From contig MU385711.1 of assembly GCA_022497155.1 (NCBI GenBank), forward strand, positions 1,688,041 to 1,752,040: a stretch of DNA of 64,000 bases. The letters run 5' to 3'. A program made the translations under genes and the position numbers. The DNA comes from Whalleya microplaca (lineage: Eukaryota > Ascomycota > Sordariomycetes > Xylariales > Xylariaceae). Within the stretch, counting starts at the first letter, position 1, and every line of letters begins with the position of its first letter. Below the pieces are notes generated by a model. That model saw nothing but the letters and a program-made list of their open reading frames with translations, did not search any database and was not told the DNA's origin. Below are positions 1 through 9,010 of the stretch, one piece after another.

Positions 1-605
1 CGCGAACCGCAGGTCCCGCGGCCCGTCGACGAGCTCGAGGATCGCCGACTCGCCCTGGTCGTAGCGCGATTTGGGTTCCGTGCGCAGCACGCGGGTATAG
101 CCGCCGGGCCGCTCGGCGTACCGCTTGCGCAGCTCGTTGAAGAGTTTGGGGAGGCCGTCCGGGGAGTGGGGGGTCTAGAGGCGGGGATGGGTATGTTAGT
201 AGATAGATATATAATGTGAGTTCACATGCAGTAAGATCGGAGCGCTGTGAAAGTTTTGAATAAAATCGAGAGTTGAAGTTCAATATATGCATGTATTATA
301 TGGTGGCATGTCTTCTCAGACAACAGCATGATGGTCTAAGCAGAGGAGGGATGCAAGAACGAGCAGGAGGACGGTGAAGGAAGTCATACGTATAAGATGC
401 CCTGGGCCTTCCGTCGACTCGTCTCATTATTCCTCTTCGCTAGGGTTATCAACTTCTCGGCCAGCCGCTGGGCCTCCTTCGCCTTGGGCCATGTGGTGCG
501 AATGGACTCCTTCTGAACGAGGGACGTGACCAGGTTTCGCAGCAGGGCTTGTCGGTGTGCGGAATTCCGACTTAGATGTCGGTACTTGACTAGACCACCC
601 GCCAT
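1..605 (-). CDS. MRPL8: Mitochondrial large-subunit ribosomal protein bL17m (MRPL8-like), 3' end cut by window edge
   Basis: Structural protein of the mitochondrial 54S ribosomal subunit, bacterial L17 family. The first exon (605 down to 390) encodes an N-terminus with the family hallmark [15 protein letters not shown] and the helix following it. The exon ends at a GTATGA donor; the intron covers 389-175 (215 nt), and the exon resumes in the same phase at 174. The second exon reads [20 protein letters not shown] and [18 protein letters not shown], the typical L17 core with its Gly-Gly-Tyr turn, and runs off the left edge. About 130 residues are visible; fungal bL17m proteins are longer, so a C-terminal extension is probably outside. 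The start is the ATG at 605-603. The gene is divergent from MIC12. No defects are seen. Confidence 0.9.
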
Positions 606-1024
606 TGTCGACTAGGGATCGAATTGGGTATGTGGCGGGTTGTCGGCTGTCGTTAGTATGTGGTGTTGAAGCTTTTATGGATCGACGGTTGATTTGTAGA
701 TTGTGGATAGTCAAGAGCTCGGGGAAGCGACGGCGGAATTTTCTGGGTCTTGGCGCGGCCCGGACGTGGACCGAGCTCCCATTTTTTCGTCATTCGGCAA
801 CCTCGACCGTCAACTTCGACTGTCGACACTTCCCCAGCACCCTTTAAAGCAGCTACCTAATAGTCGGTAGACCGTGCGAATAGCAATCGAGCCCTGCTCT
901 TTTGCCCAACCTACATTCTTTTGCTTCTATTTTTGCTTCTATTTTTACTTCTATTTTCTTGTGTATACCTCAATTGGTCCTCCCGTGCCATCTGCGCCAT
1001 AGTGCGCACACATAATAGCTCAAC
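606..1024. promoter_or_regulatory. Shared divergent promoter region between bL17m and MIC12 genes
   Basis: The 419 bases between the two start codons must hold both 5' regions. The MIC12-proximal part has a pyrimidine-rich tract with a near-perfect 12-base repeat (TTGCTTCTATTT, TTGCTTCTATTT, TTACTTCTATTT) at about 920-958, followed by an initiator-like pyrimidine stretch. No clear TATA box is seen. Both flanking genes act in mitochondria, so co-expression is a reasonable inference only. Confidence 0.45.
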
Positions 1025-1952
1025 ATGGGCTTCACAACCGGCTTTGTATGCTCCCCGATCCTATCTCATGCCAGCCTACTCCGACCTACGTTCCGATTAT
1101 TGCTATATACGGAAATACTATGCCTATTACTATATACACAAACACCATTCCCAAGCTGGCTGACTCTTCGATACGCAGACCGGGGGCTTCACCCTGACCC
1201 TCTCCGTAGCCTACCTCACCGTCCTCGCGCACCAGCGGCACCGCGAACACCAAGCCGCCATCCTGCGCCAGCAAACCTACCTCCTCCACGAGCTCGTCGA
1301 CCCCCTACCACCAGTGCTGCCGCCCACGCGCGCCGAGCTGGCCGCCCGGGAGCGCGCCAGCCTGGTCGAGAGCGCCAAGGACCGCTGGAACGCCGAGCTC
1401 GAGGGCGCTGTCCGGTGGGCCCAGACCAAGGACTGGGACGAGGTGCGCGAGGGCGTCGAGACCGCTGTTTCCAGGCTATGGGCTAGGGCCTCGGGGAAGA
1501 CACCCGAGGAGATCGCCAAGGCGGAGGCGGAGGCGGAAGCTGAGCTCGATAGGAGGCTAGCCCAGAGCAGAGCGGCGGCTGCGACCGCGAACGAGAAGTC
1601 CGCTGGTGTCGCCGCCGCGGCCAGGAGCGCATATGCAGATGCGAAGGCCCGGGGTGCGGAGGCTGCGACCAAGACGGAGGAAAAGGCTGAAGATGCCAAG
1701 GGCGGGATCTTGAGTGCGATCGGGAAGGGCTTCGAGAAGGGCAAGGAGGCGGTTGGCAAGGCGAAGTCTGCGGTAGGATTGGCTGAGCAAAAGGTCGAGT
1801 CTCAATTGGATCCAAACCTATCCCCGGTCGAGAGGGCTCTGAATGAACGGTATCAGCAGTCGCACGCCTTGGACCGCAGCGCAGATGAGATATTGGCCTC
1901 GAGATATGCGCCCCATGACCAGAAAGACAATACTCAGCTAAAGGCCTTATAG
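1025..1952 (+). CDS. MIC12: MICOS complex subunit Mic12 (Aim5 family)
   Basis: Small inner-membrane subunit of the MICOS complex that shapes mitochondrial cristae junctions. Exon 1 (1025-1045) encodes MGFTTGF; a 133-nt intron (1046-1178, GTATGC donor, GCTGAC branch, CAG acceptor) separates it from exon 2 (1179-1952). The product is about 264 residues. Residues about 5-25 form one hydrophobic helix (GGFTLTLSVAYLTVLAHQR) followed by the family's REHQAAILRQQ segment. The rest is hydrophilic, Ala/Lys/Glu-rich and probably coiled coil (about 60-210). The family is named from the N-terminal pattern and architecture; the C-terminal part is poorly conserved and would not by itself identify the protein. 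Divergent from the bL17m gene. Confidence 0.75.
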
Positions 1953-2315
1953 GCGCTATGAGTAAGTCTGACTCCAAACTCGGCTATTGAATATGGGGAT
2001 GCTACTCAATGAATGGTATAGACTCATACCTGTATTGTACTACAACCTGTGACTCTAGAAGGTTAATAGAATGGAGTCCTCGTGACAATGTATCCGGTGC
2101 CAAGATTGTTCAATTGTTGACAATTGTGATCTGAATATGTGAACAATCACCCGAAAAAGTCCATTGAGTCAATGCTTGTACTACGAATCTGTTGACTGCA
2201 CACTCATTTCTCTGTATATAAATCATGGAGCGAGCCCAGGTGTTTCGACCAGAAAATCGCAAAGAGAAAGCTTCACCTTCAACTCAACACAACCACACAC
2301 CCACAAGAACTCACG

Positions 2316-3522
2316 ATGGGCATGGTGCAAAGCTTCATCAAAGATGTGCAGGACTCGGCCCAGAGCGCCCAGCACAACGGCAGACACGGGCATCACTCTC
2401 GCAGGGACAGATCTCGCAGGGCCAGATTGCACCACCACAATCACCATCGCCATGGGTCTCCTGCACAGCTATATCTCGTTAGGAAGCCTAAAAAACACGG
2501 GGAAAAGAAAAAGAAGCTCCCCGGCTTCGACGTCACCTCCAACTCCCCGGCTTCGGCTTCCTCCGTGTCTGAACGGGAGTCCCTAGATTTACCAGGACCG
2601 TCCCGGAGGCCAGAACGACACAGACACAGAGACAGACACCGCGATGCCACCCGTCGCGCCCCCTCCCCTTCCCCCTCCCCCTTGCGCTTGCCGTCCCCGC
2701 GACGGCGCTTGCCGCCGGCGCCCGGAGCCACAGCCCGGGTACGGGATCCCCGCCCACCGTCGCCGAACGACAGGCACCGGCACCGGCACCACCGCTCGCG
2801 CTCCCCTGCAGGACACCGACGCAGACACCGAGCGCGCGGGGGGCATCGCCCGCGTAATGCAAACTCGGGGTTGGCCATGAGCATCCTGCGCTTCTTCAGC
2901 GGCGGGCAGCCGCTCGTGCGACCGCCGCGGTCCTCCGCCGGACGGCGGGGGCGAGGGCGCGAGGAGCAGGTGCCGGAGCCGGCACGCCGCCGTCACGGAA
3001 GGGGGGAGAGGACTCAGAGGCGAGGTGGTGGTGGTGGGGGTGGTGGTGGTGGGGAGAGGGTTTATCCGCCGAGAGATCTGAGCCAGGACCAGGGTCGGGA
3101 TCAGGGCCAAGGTAGGGATAGTAGGAGTATGAGTAGGAGTATGAGTAGGAGTCGGAGTCGGAGTCGGAGTCGGAGTCGGAGTAGTACAGGTGATGAAGGT
3201 GCAGGATCCCCGAGGGGAAGATCGAGGGGGAGAGAAGGGCCCGTTGAGGGTCGTGCAGAGGAGGTCGAGAGACTGCCGGTTCCTGAGAGGTGAGTTCCCC
3301 GTTTGTCGATGGAGTGGCTTAGGTGCTGCTCGCGATTAAGGGGGGAGGGGGAGTGCATTAGCGAAGGTCTAACTAACGAGTATCTGTAGGGATGCCACCG
3401 TGGCCTCCAGAAGTAGTGGCGGCATTGTTGATCTTGGCAGTGTCCACGAGAGCGAACAGGCGAGGCCAAGGAGGGATGGATGGGGCTGGTCCGCCATAGA
3501 TAAGGCAGCGGCTCCAGAGTAA
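2316..3522 (+). CDS. Arg/Ser/His-rich low-complexity protein of unknown function
   Basis: Not recognised. Exon 1 is 2316-3289, the intron 3290-3389 (100 nt, GTGAGT donor, textbook CTAACTAAC branch, TAG acceptor) and exon 2 3390-3522, giving about 368 residues ending SAIDKAAAPE. The body is disordered: a His/Arg-rich stretch at about 25-50, Pro/Ser/Arg blocks, an uninterrupted poly-Gly run near 240-250 and an RS/MS dipeptide array (SRSMSRSMSRSRSRS) near 270-290. The RS array resembles that of RNA-processing proteins, but no RRM or other fold is visible. TGTATATAAA at 2213-2222 is a plausible TATA box about 95 bases upstream of the start. The final exon codons overlap a GTAAGT, so a further exon is possible but not needed. 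The excellent intron supports a real gene. Confidence 0.6.
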
Positions 3523-5194
3523 GTGTCTTCTTGTTGGAAGGCATTATATACAGCGAAGCACGATGAGTTAAGCGCGTTACGAGATTTTGGAAAGATAGAT
3601 TAACACGGATACCGGGCTAAGGACTTTAGTCCGTCAGCGCCGGGATCCAAGTATTAGCTATCAATATACTTATCTCCAGCAACGTCTTCACGTATGTCAC
3701 CGCGAGACAGCTAGATAGATAACGTCAAAGAGACCCCTCTATCGTGGTATCAGTAGAGCTGCTCTGTAACAGGAAACCCACAAGATGACAATAGCTCTTC
3801 AGAGAATCTCAGGTAGACTATGTCAAAAGTCCACGCAGATATACCTCATAACAGAGAAATTCTTAAACTAACCCATCCTCATATGCTTAATCGCTATCGT
3901 AAGGTTTTCTACTCAGCGGTTGCACGCACGGGTGCGTGACTATGTTCAGTGGGTAACTTTTGTCTTTCGTTTTAAGTATTAGGCTCTTCAGAATTATGCA
4001 TAATTTAGTTGCGTTCAAGTTGATCAAGATAGCTTAGATTAATTATGACTATTAGTACGCTGCGAAGCTGAAGCTTTGGGGACAGTGTATCTTACATCCG
4101 GCTTCTCTATAATATAATAGTATCCTTACTTCTGCCAGAGCTACTGTCTCCAGGAGTGTTTGCTTGAGGCTCATCTTAGGTTAGGGCTGCTCTGTTTATT
4201 AAATATAGTCGGTGAATGCAACTATAACATCCTAGGATCCCATATAGTGGGTGCGGTTGATAATGATGCTCCATATAAGGGGTTAGAGGTAAGACAAGTC
4301 GTCAAGGAGGCAAGAGTTAGATATCTCGATGTGAGGAACGAAGCTGCATCATGGCGGAAAGGGTAGCTGGATGTACAGTGAGTAGTATACAGAGCGAGTT
4401 AGGTTCGATTCCTGACAGTATTCAGTCTATCAACTCATTCACAGCAGATATCAGAAGCAGACATTATAGACGCACGCCTCCCGAAAAGGCCGAAAAGATA
4501 TCTCAGATTGCACAACATCACCTGGATCACAGAAATAGAGGTTCCTTTGCCACCATTGTCACAATTCAACCACACCAATCAAAGCCCATAGATCGGATGA
4601 TGGAGACGCTGCACATTTTTTATTGGCACTAATAAAAACACATGAAGCCCGCTGAAGCCCTACTTCATCTGAAAAAGCCTCCAGTAAAGTAGTTTTCATT
4701 GCAGCCATAACTATCGTCGTCCTTTTCCTCCTTTTCTATTCTTTCAAAAGCAACACCCGCACGACTGGGGTTTAGTGGGTCTCAATCAAGTCGTTGCAGG
4801 TTGCTCCTCCCTCCCTGGCCTATCGGCGGCCCCTCTATATCGCCACTACTCTGGATGTCATGTCTGTCTGTCTGACATCTGTCTCCAATGAAAAGCGAAG
4901 CGGAAACGAGCGCGCTGGTATCGACTGGATGGGCTTCTAAACCCGCCTTCTGGCAAAAATTTCATGCTAAGACATTCGCAAGAAGATAATAAAAAGCAAA
5001 GATCTGGAATCGGTGAAATGTACACAAGATCTCCGCAAGGTATCTAGATAGATCAACGATTCCCGATGAAAAGCACAAGCATTATGCCTGCCGCCGTATG
5101 TCATCCCTAAGATCCTGGGATTCTGTGATATTTTTCGGATAATGTGGATGGTAATAACAATTTTGTACACGAAGAGTTAACGGGGTTAAAATAT
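3523..5194. other. Intergenic region without a recognisable gene
   Basis: I see no supported gene here. ORFs are short and lack codon character. There is a 7-bp-arm hairpin (CACGCAC / GTGCGTG) near 3924-3940 and an isolated tRNA T-arm-like string (GGTTCGATTCC) near 4409, with no matching acceptor stem. The region lies between two convergent genes. Confidence 0.5.
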
Positions 5195-8100
5195 TTAGAA
5201 GGCTGTTGACTTCTTGCGACGCTCAAACATTCGAGAAAATCCGCTGCTGCTGCTGCTCTTGTCCTCCGGTGGAGGCGAGACGCGCGCCATAGTCGAGGGT
5301 GGTGGTTCGGAGTCGCGCAGGAACATGGCCAGATCTGATGTCCGGCCGGTAGCAGTGGCGTCCCGAGGTTCAAACTTCTTCATCGGAACGCGGCCAGTCG
5401 AGGCAACTGGAGTATAGGAGGATGTTCGACTTTCGCTTCCAAATTTTTCCGCTCCACCTGGGACAACAATAGGAGTGTACCCTTTGCCAGTGCTTGCTCG
5501 ACTATGGAGAGACCTGGTTTCATTAGGGTTTGATCCTTTCTGATTTGCATTTGAGGCAAATTTGTTGCTAGAACTTGCACTCGATCTCAGACGTGCTATC
5601 AGGTTCGGTGCGCTGGATTTCTTCTTGGGGAGGACGACTGGTTCAGGGGTAGGCTCCGGGGGAGGCGGATAGTTGTTCAAAAAGTCAATCAAGCTCTCTT
5701 CCTTCTTCGGCTGGGGCTTCGGTACTACATCAAATTCATCCTCCTCCTCGTCGCTAAAGTCAATTGCGTAAGGGTCGCGAACTCGTCGCCGTGTTCGCTT
5801 CGGCATCATGTCATCTTCGTCGAAATTATTACCGGCATTGTTGCCAGAATATTGTTGCGACTTGTTGGCCTTACTCAAAAGAGCGCTCTGTGAATTCATA
5901 GATGAAGGAGCCGATGTCTCCGTTATATTTGTTGAGGCTTGGCTAGTTCGGACATTGGGGAGTACCGCGTCTACGGCTTTACCTCCGACCGCTCCGGTCA
6001 TCTGCATCTGGTCAGAATCCATCGTGGTCCGAAAAGGAGCAACGTGACGAGGAATCCGAGGGTTGCCACTGTTGCTAGTAGGCGGTCCTCGTCGAATGAA
6101 GTCGATTAGATCTGAGCTCTCGTTAGAAGCGTGAACGGTAGCATCTCTAGCCTGAAGGCGGGTTCGGGCATTAGATTCCGTTCGTCTAAGGTCCGTACTT
6201 GTATTTCTCCCAACTGGAGTAGGACCAGTAATGTTATTAACGGTTGTCTTTATTCCTGCGTTTGCTCGGTTATATTGAGGACCGCTGTCCCCAGGTGGTC
6301 CAGTCGACCGAATGAAGTCCGCAAAGTCTTGTGTTGATTCTCGTGGGATCCTAGCATCTCTAGCTTGCGGCGTCATGCTGGAACGACCAGTTGACATTGA
6401 AACAGGTGGTCTTCCGAGAGACCCCCCAAATTTCCCACTTATCGGTAAGTCTACAGGAGGAGGATGTGAACTCAGACCCGCAGATTTCGATACCGATACC
6501 GACCTCTTGATGGAGGAGGAGCGGGAGCGTTCCGTATGCCTCGTATCCTCACTTCTTCGAGGTTTATGGGGAGCCTTAGGACTACTGGTATGATGCGACG
6601 CCGCCTGGTCTTGTGTTAGGCTTGATCCATGATAAATTATGGGTGTGTGGCTTACATCTATATCTCGCATGCTTTCTGGAGTGAGTGTATACTGAAGGGT
6701 TTCATTACTGTGTATTAGCTCCTCAAAGTTGCGGGCCACATCCTCAGCACGTTGAGACTTATTATCTTCAGAGGTGCGGACTAGCTTGAACTTGGTTGAA
6801 GTAGATGAAGGCGACTCGCTCTGCACAGAGCGTGAAATCTTGGGCGATTCGGGTGGGCCACGTTGCGCACTCTTCTCGGCTGAGACGTCGTTCGAGCTTG
6901 ATCGTCCATATGATGGTCTGCTTGTGCTCTTTTCGGGCAGAGTTGGCATTGGGGGGGTCCTCGAGGATTTTATAGAAGCCTCCGGCTTCTCCTCTGGAAC
7001 CTCTACGGGTGCAGGTCCGCTCAAGACCGTCACTTTTGTGGTCGCTGGAGGCTGCGGGGATGACTGTGAAGAAACGGTCCGTGGCGGCGTCGGATTCCGT
7101 ATAAAATCAGGAGTATCCACATCGCGAGAAGAATCAGATGGCGTTTGAACAACGAAGGCATCTTTCCTCATATCCGGGAAAAACGGCGCAGCTGGACCAC
7201 CCTCCTCGGCAATAGGAGGAGTCGAATTCCGACGAGCAAACCCAAATGGGTCGGAGTCTCTTGGTGATCTGACAGTTGGGCTGCGAGGACTTTGCACCTC
7301 GATAACCCGTAGAGAACGCGCGCTATTCGATCGCACGTGCACAACGGAGGGCGGCCTCCCAGATTCGGAGTTAGTAGGTGAGCGCCTTCCGTCAATAGAC
7401 ACTCGCGATGAGGTCAAAATCTGCGGTTCCTCGGTGAAATCATCAATCTCGCCCTCTTCAACTTCGGTTTGCGGAGAATCGCCAGCAGTGTCGATTTTAG
7501 ACAATAAAGCAGCTGGAACTTTCTCCGCTAAATGCCCTGCGGACTTTGTTCCAATTTGACGCGAGTTGTCGCTCGCGCCAAAATCGCCATCATTTTGAAG
7601 GTCAATCATCTTTGCAGGAACGGCATTAACTGCACTCTCTGTCTCAGGTACTCCGTCCGTCGTTTGAGGAATGGCTTCCCCCTTCAGAATTGGGGGTGAG
7701 CTATACCGCGGGCGTCTTCGGGAAGGCAGTGATCGTACACGTCTAATTGAAGTATGCGGCTTCGAAACTGCAATGGGTACCGCTTCAGATTTCGTAGGCT
7801 TAGGGAAACCAGCCCAGCTCTTGGGGCGTACGGAATAGTCTTCATCTTCCTCACTCTCCTCGTCGCTATATGTGGCCTCGACATCACTGTCTGGAAGAGG
7901 TAAAGTAGCCGGGTCGACTTTGCCGCGGTCTGAATGCTGACTAGTATCCCTGCTGTCTGTGTCTGTGTCTCGCTCTTCGGGCGTCGGAACTGCTGATATA
8001 TGGTCGGTAGCGGCACTTTCGCGGCGCTGATGTGGAAGGCCGGCGGCGCCTATTGAGCTACGCGAAAACGGGCGTGAGTAATTGGGTTCCATCGGCGTCC

Positions 8101-9010
8101 GAATCCTCTTCTTCCAAGCCCGCCAAAGTCTACCGAGAGTTCTGTCTAGAGCAACACGTTCCATGTCCAACTCTTCAACGACGAGGCGATCACAGAGATC
8201 CATGGGCGGTCGGGCGCCTTCCTTCAGGTCCTTCTCATACTTAGCGCGGAGACGGTTAAACGCCGCTTGACCAGACACGATCAGAACCTGCTCCCCCATG
8301 AATTCAAGGATCGACGTTATGAAAATGGCAACTGCTGGGGATATAACGTCTGACACAATATCATCCGACTCTCCACGGAGGTGCTCCTGCTCCATGTGAT
8401 AGTCTTCGTCCTCCTCTTCCATGTCTCCGAGGGAGGAATAGACCATGCATCGTAGTCTGGTTCTCTTCCATACTAATTCGAGATCCCAATCTCTTGGTGA
8501 TTCCAATGCTGGAGAATGCACCAGCTCCTCGACCTCGCCACCGCCCAGATACTCCCGTAGTTCCTCGTCCGCCTGGTTGATAGCATCTTTGGCAAGTTTT
8601 GGCTTTAGTACTTCGCTGACGGCTGGTCTCAAAGCTGATAGCGTCGTGGACTTGGCGATGGCGATAATGTTAAATAGGAGCTGGTCAATGAAGTTATTCG
8701 CAAGCTGGAGTGCACTTTGCGAAACCAGGGCGGTTTCCCCAGAAGGTTCGATTCCTACTTCATCGTACCATGTCTCGGAGTGGGTGTCATGATCATTGGT
8801 GACGATCTGCGAGGCGGCAGACTGGGCTATGAAGGCTGCCTCTGGCGACACAGAAAGAGGGGGGGACATTAGGCCATGTCCAACTGTAGAAGGCCGGTCA
8901 CTCGAGAGACTCTGGGTTCTCGAGCGAGTATGGCGCGGTGTGCCCGATAATACAACGGACGAAGTGTTCGACATCGTGGTTTCGAGTGTAGGTAACGCGT
9001 CGATCGGCAT
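5195..9010 (-). CDS. Large fungal protein of unknown function: candidate histone-fold pair plus long disordered tail with repeated DF(I/L)RxxxPP motifs
   Basis: Single open frame of 1,271 residues from the ATG at 9010-9008 (context GCGAACATGCC). The frame runs 23 codons further upstream, but only to a GTG next to an in-frame TAG, so the ATG is preferred; a spliced 5' exon ending at that TAG cannot be excluded. Residues about 97-155 (LANNFIDQLLFNIIAIAKS, then VLKPKLAKDAINQADEEL) resemble helices 2-3 and C of histone H2B. About 224-294 (SPAVAIFITSILEFMGEQVL, then SGQAAFNRLR) resembles H2A helix 2 onward. The remaining roughly 970 residues are Ser/Pro-rich and acidic. Five copies of a [DM]F[IL][RN]xxxPP motif lie near residues 634, 896, 967, 1106 and 1226. 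An SR-rich and KR-rich composition suggests many phosphosites. The gene is real by length and codon character. The histone-fold idea is my inference; its role is unknown. Confidence 0.8.
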   Translation of the reverse strand: MPIDALPTLETTMSNTSSVVLSGTPRHTRSRTQSLSSDRPSTVGHGLMSPPLSVSPEAAFIAQSAASQIVTNDHDTHSETWYDEVGIEPSGETALVSQSALQLANNFIDQLLFNIIAIAKSTTLSALRPAVSEVLKPKLAKDAINQADEELREYLGGGEVEELVHSPALESPRDWDLELVWKRTRLRCMVYSSLGDMEEEDEDYHMEQEHLRGESDDIVSDVISPAVAIFITSILEFMGEQVLIVSGQAAFNRLRAKYEKDLKEGARPPMDLCDRLVVEELDMERVALDRTLGRLWRAWKKRIRTPMEPNYSRPFSRSSIGAAGLPHQRRESAATDHISAVPTPEERDTDTDSRDTSQHSDRGKVDPATLPLPDSDVEATYSDEESEEDEDYSVRPKSWAGFPKPTKSEAVPIAVSKPHTSIRRVRSLPSRRRPRYSSPPILKGEAIPQTTDGVPETESAVNAVPAKMIDLQNDGDFGASDNSRQIGTKSAGHLAEKVPAALLSKIDTAGDSPQTEVEEGEIDDFTEEPQILTSSRVSIDGRRSPTNSESGRPPSVVHVRSNSARSLRVIEVQSPRSPTVRSPRDSDPFGFARRNSTPPIAEEGGPAAPFFPDMRKDAFVVQTPSDSSRDVDTPDFIRNPTPPRTVSSQSSPQPPATTKVTVLSGPAPVEVPEEKPEASIKSSRTPPMPTLPEKSTSRPSYGRSSSNDVSAEKSAQRGPPESPKISRSVQSESPSSTSTKFKLVRTSEDNKSQRAEDVARNFEELIHSNETLQYTLTPESMRDIDVSHTPIIYHGSSLTQDQAASHHTSSPKAPHKPRRSEDTRHTERSRSSSIKRSVSVSKSAGLSSHPPPVDLPISGKFGGSLGRPPVSMSTGRSSMTPQARDARIPRESTQDFADFIRSTGPPGDSGPQYNRANAGIKTTVNNITGPTPVGRNTSTDLRRTESNARTRLQARDATVHASNESSDLIDFIRRGPPTSNSGNPRIPRHVAPFRTTMDSDQMQMTGAVGGKAVDAVLPNVRTSQASTNITETSAPSSMNSQSALLSKANKSQQYSGNNAGNNFDEDDMMPKRTRRRVRDPYAIDFSDEEEDEFDVVPKPQPKKEESLIDFLNNYPPPPEPTPEPVVLPKKKSSAPNLIARLRSSASSSNKFASNANQKGSNPNETRSLHSRASTGKGYTPIVVPGGAEKFGSESRTSSYTPVASTGRVPMKKFEPRDATATGRTSDLAMFLRDSEPPPSTMARVSPPPEDKSSSSSGFSRMFERRKKSTAF

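Noticed and set aside
2641..2884. Several overlapping ORFs on both strands within the Arg/Ser-rich gene
   Set aside because: GC-rich low-complexity sequence opens many frames; only the plus frame from 2316 continues through a good intron.
4340..4425. tRNA gene suggested by GGTTCGATTCC with a possible 5-bp T-stem
   Set aside because: No complementary 5' acceptor stem (AATACTG) and no D- or anticodon arm at the right distance; a chance T-arm.
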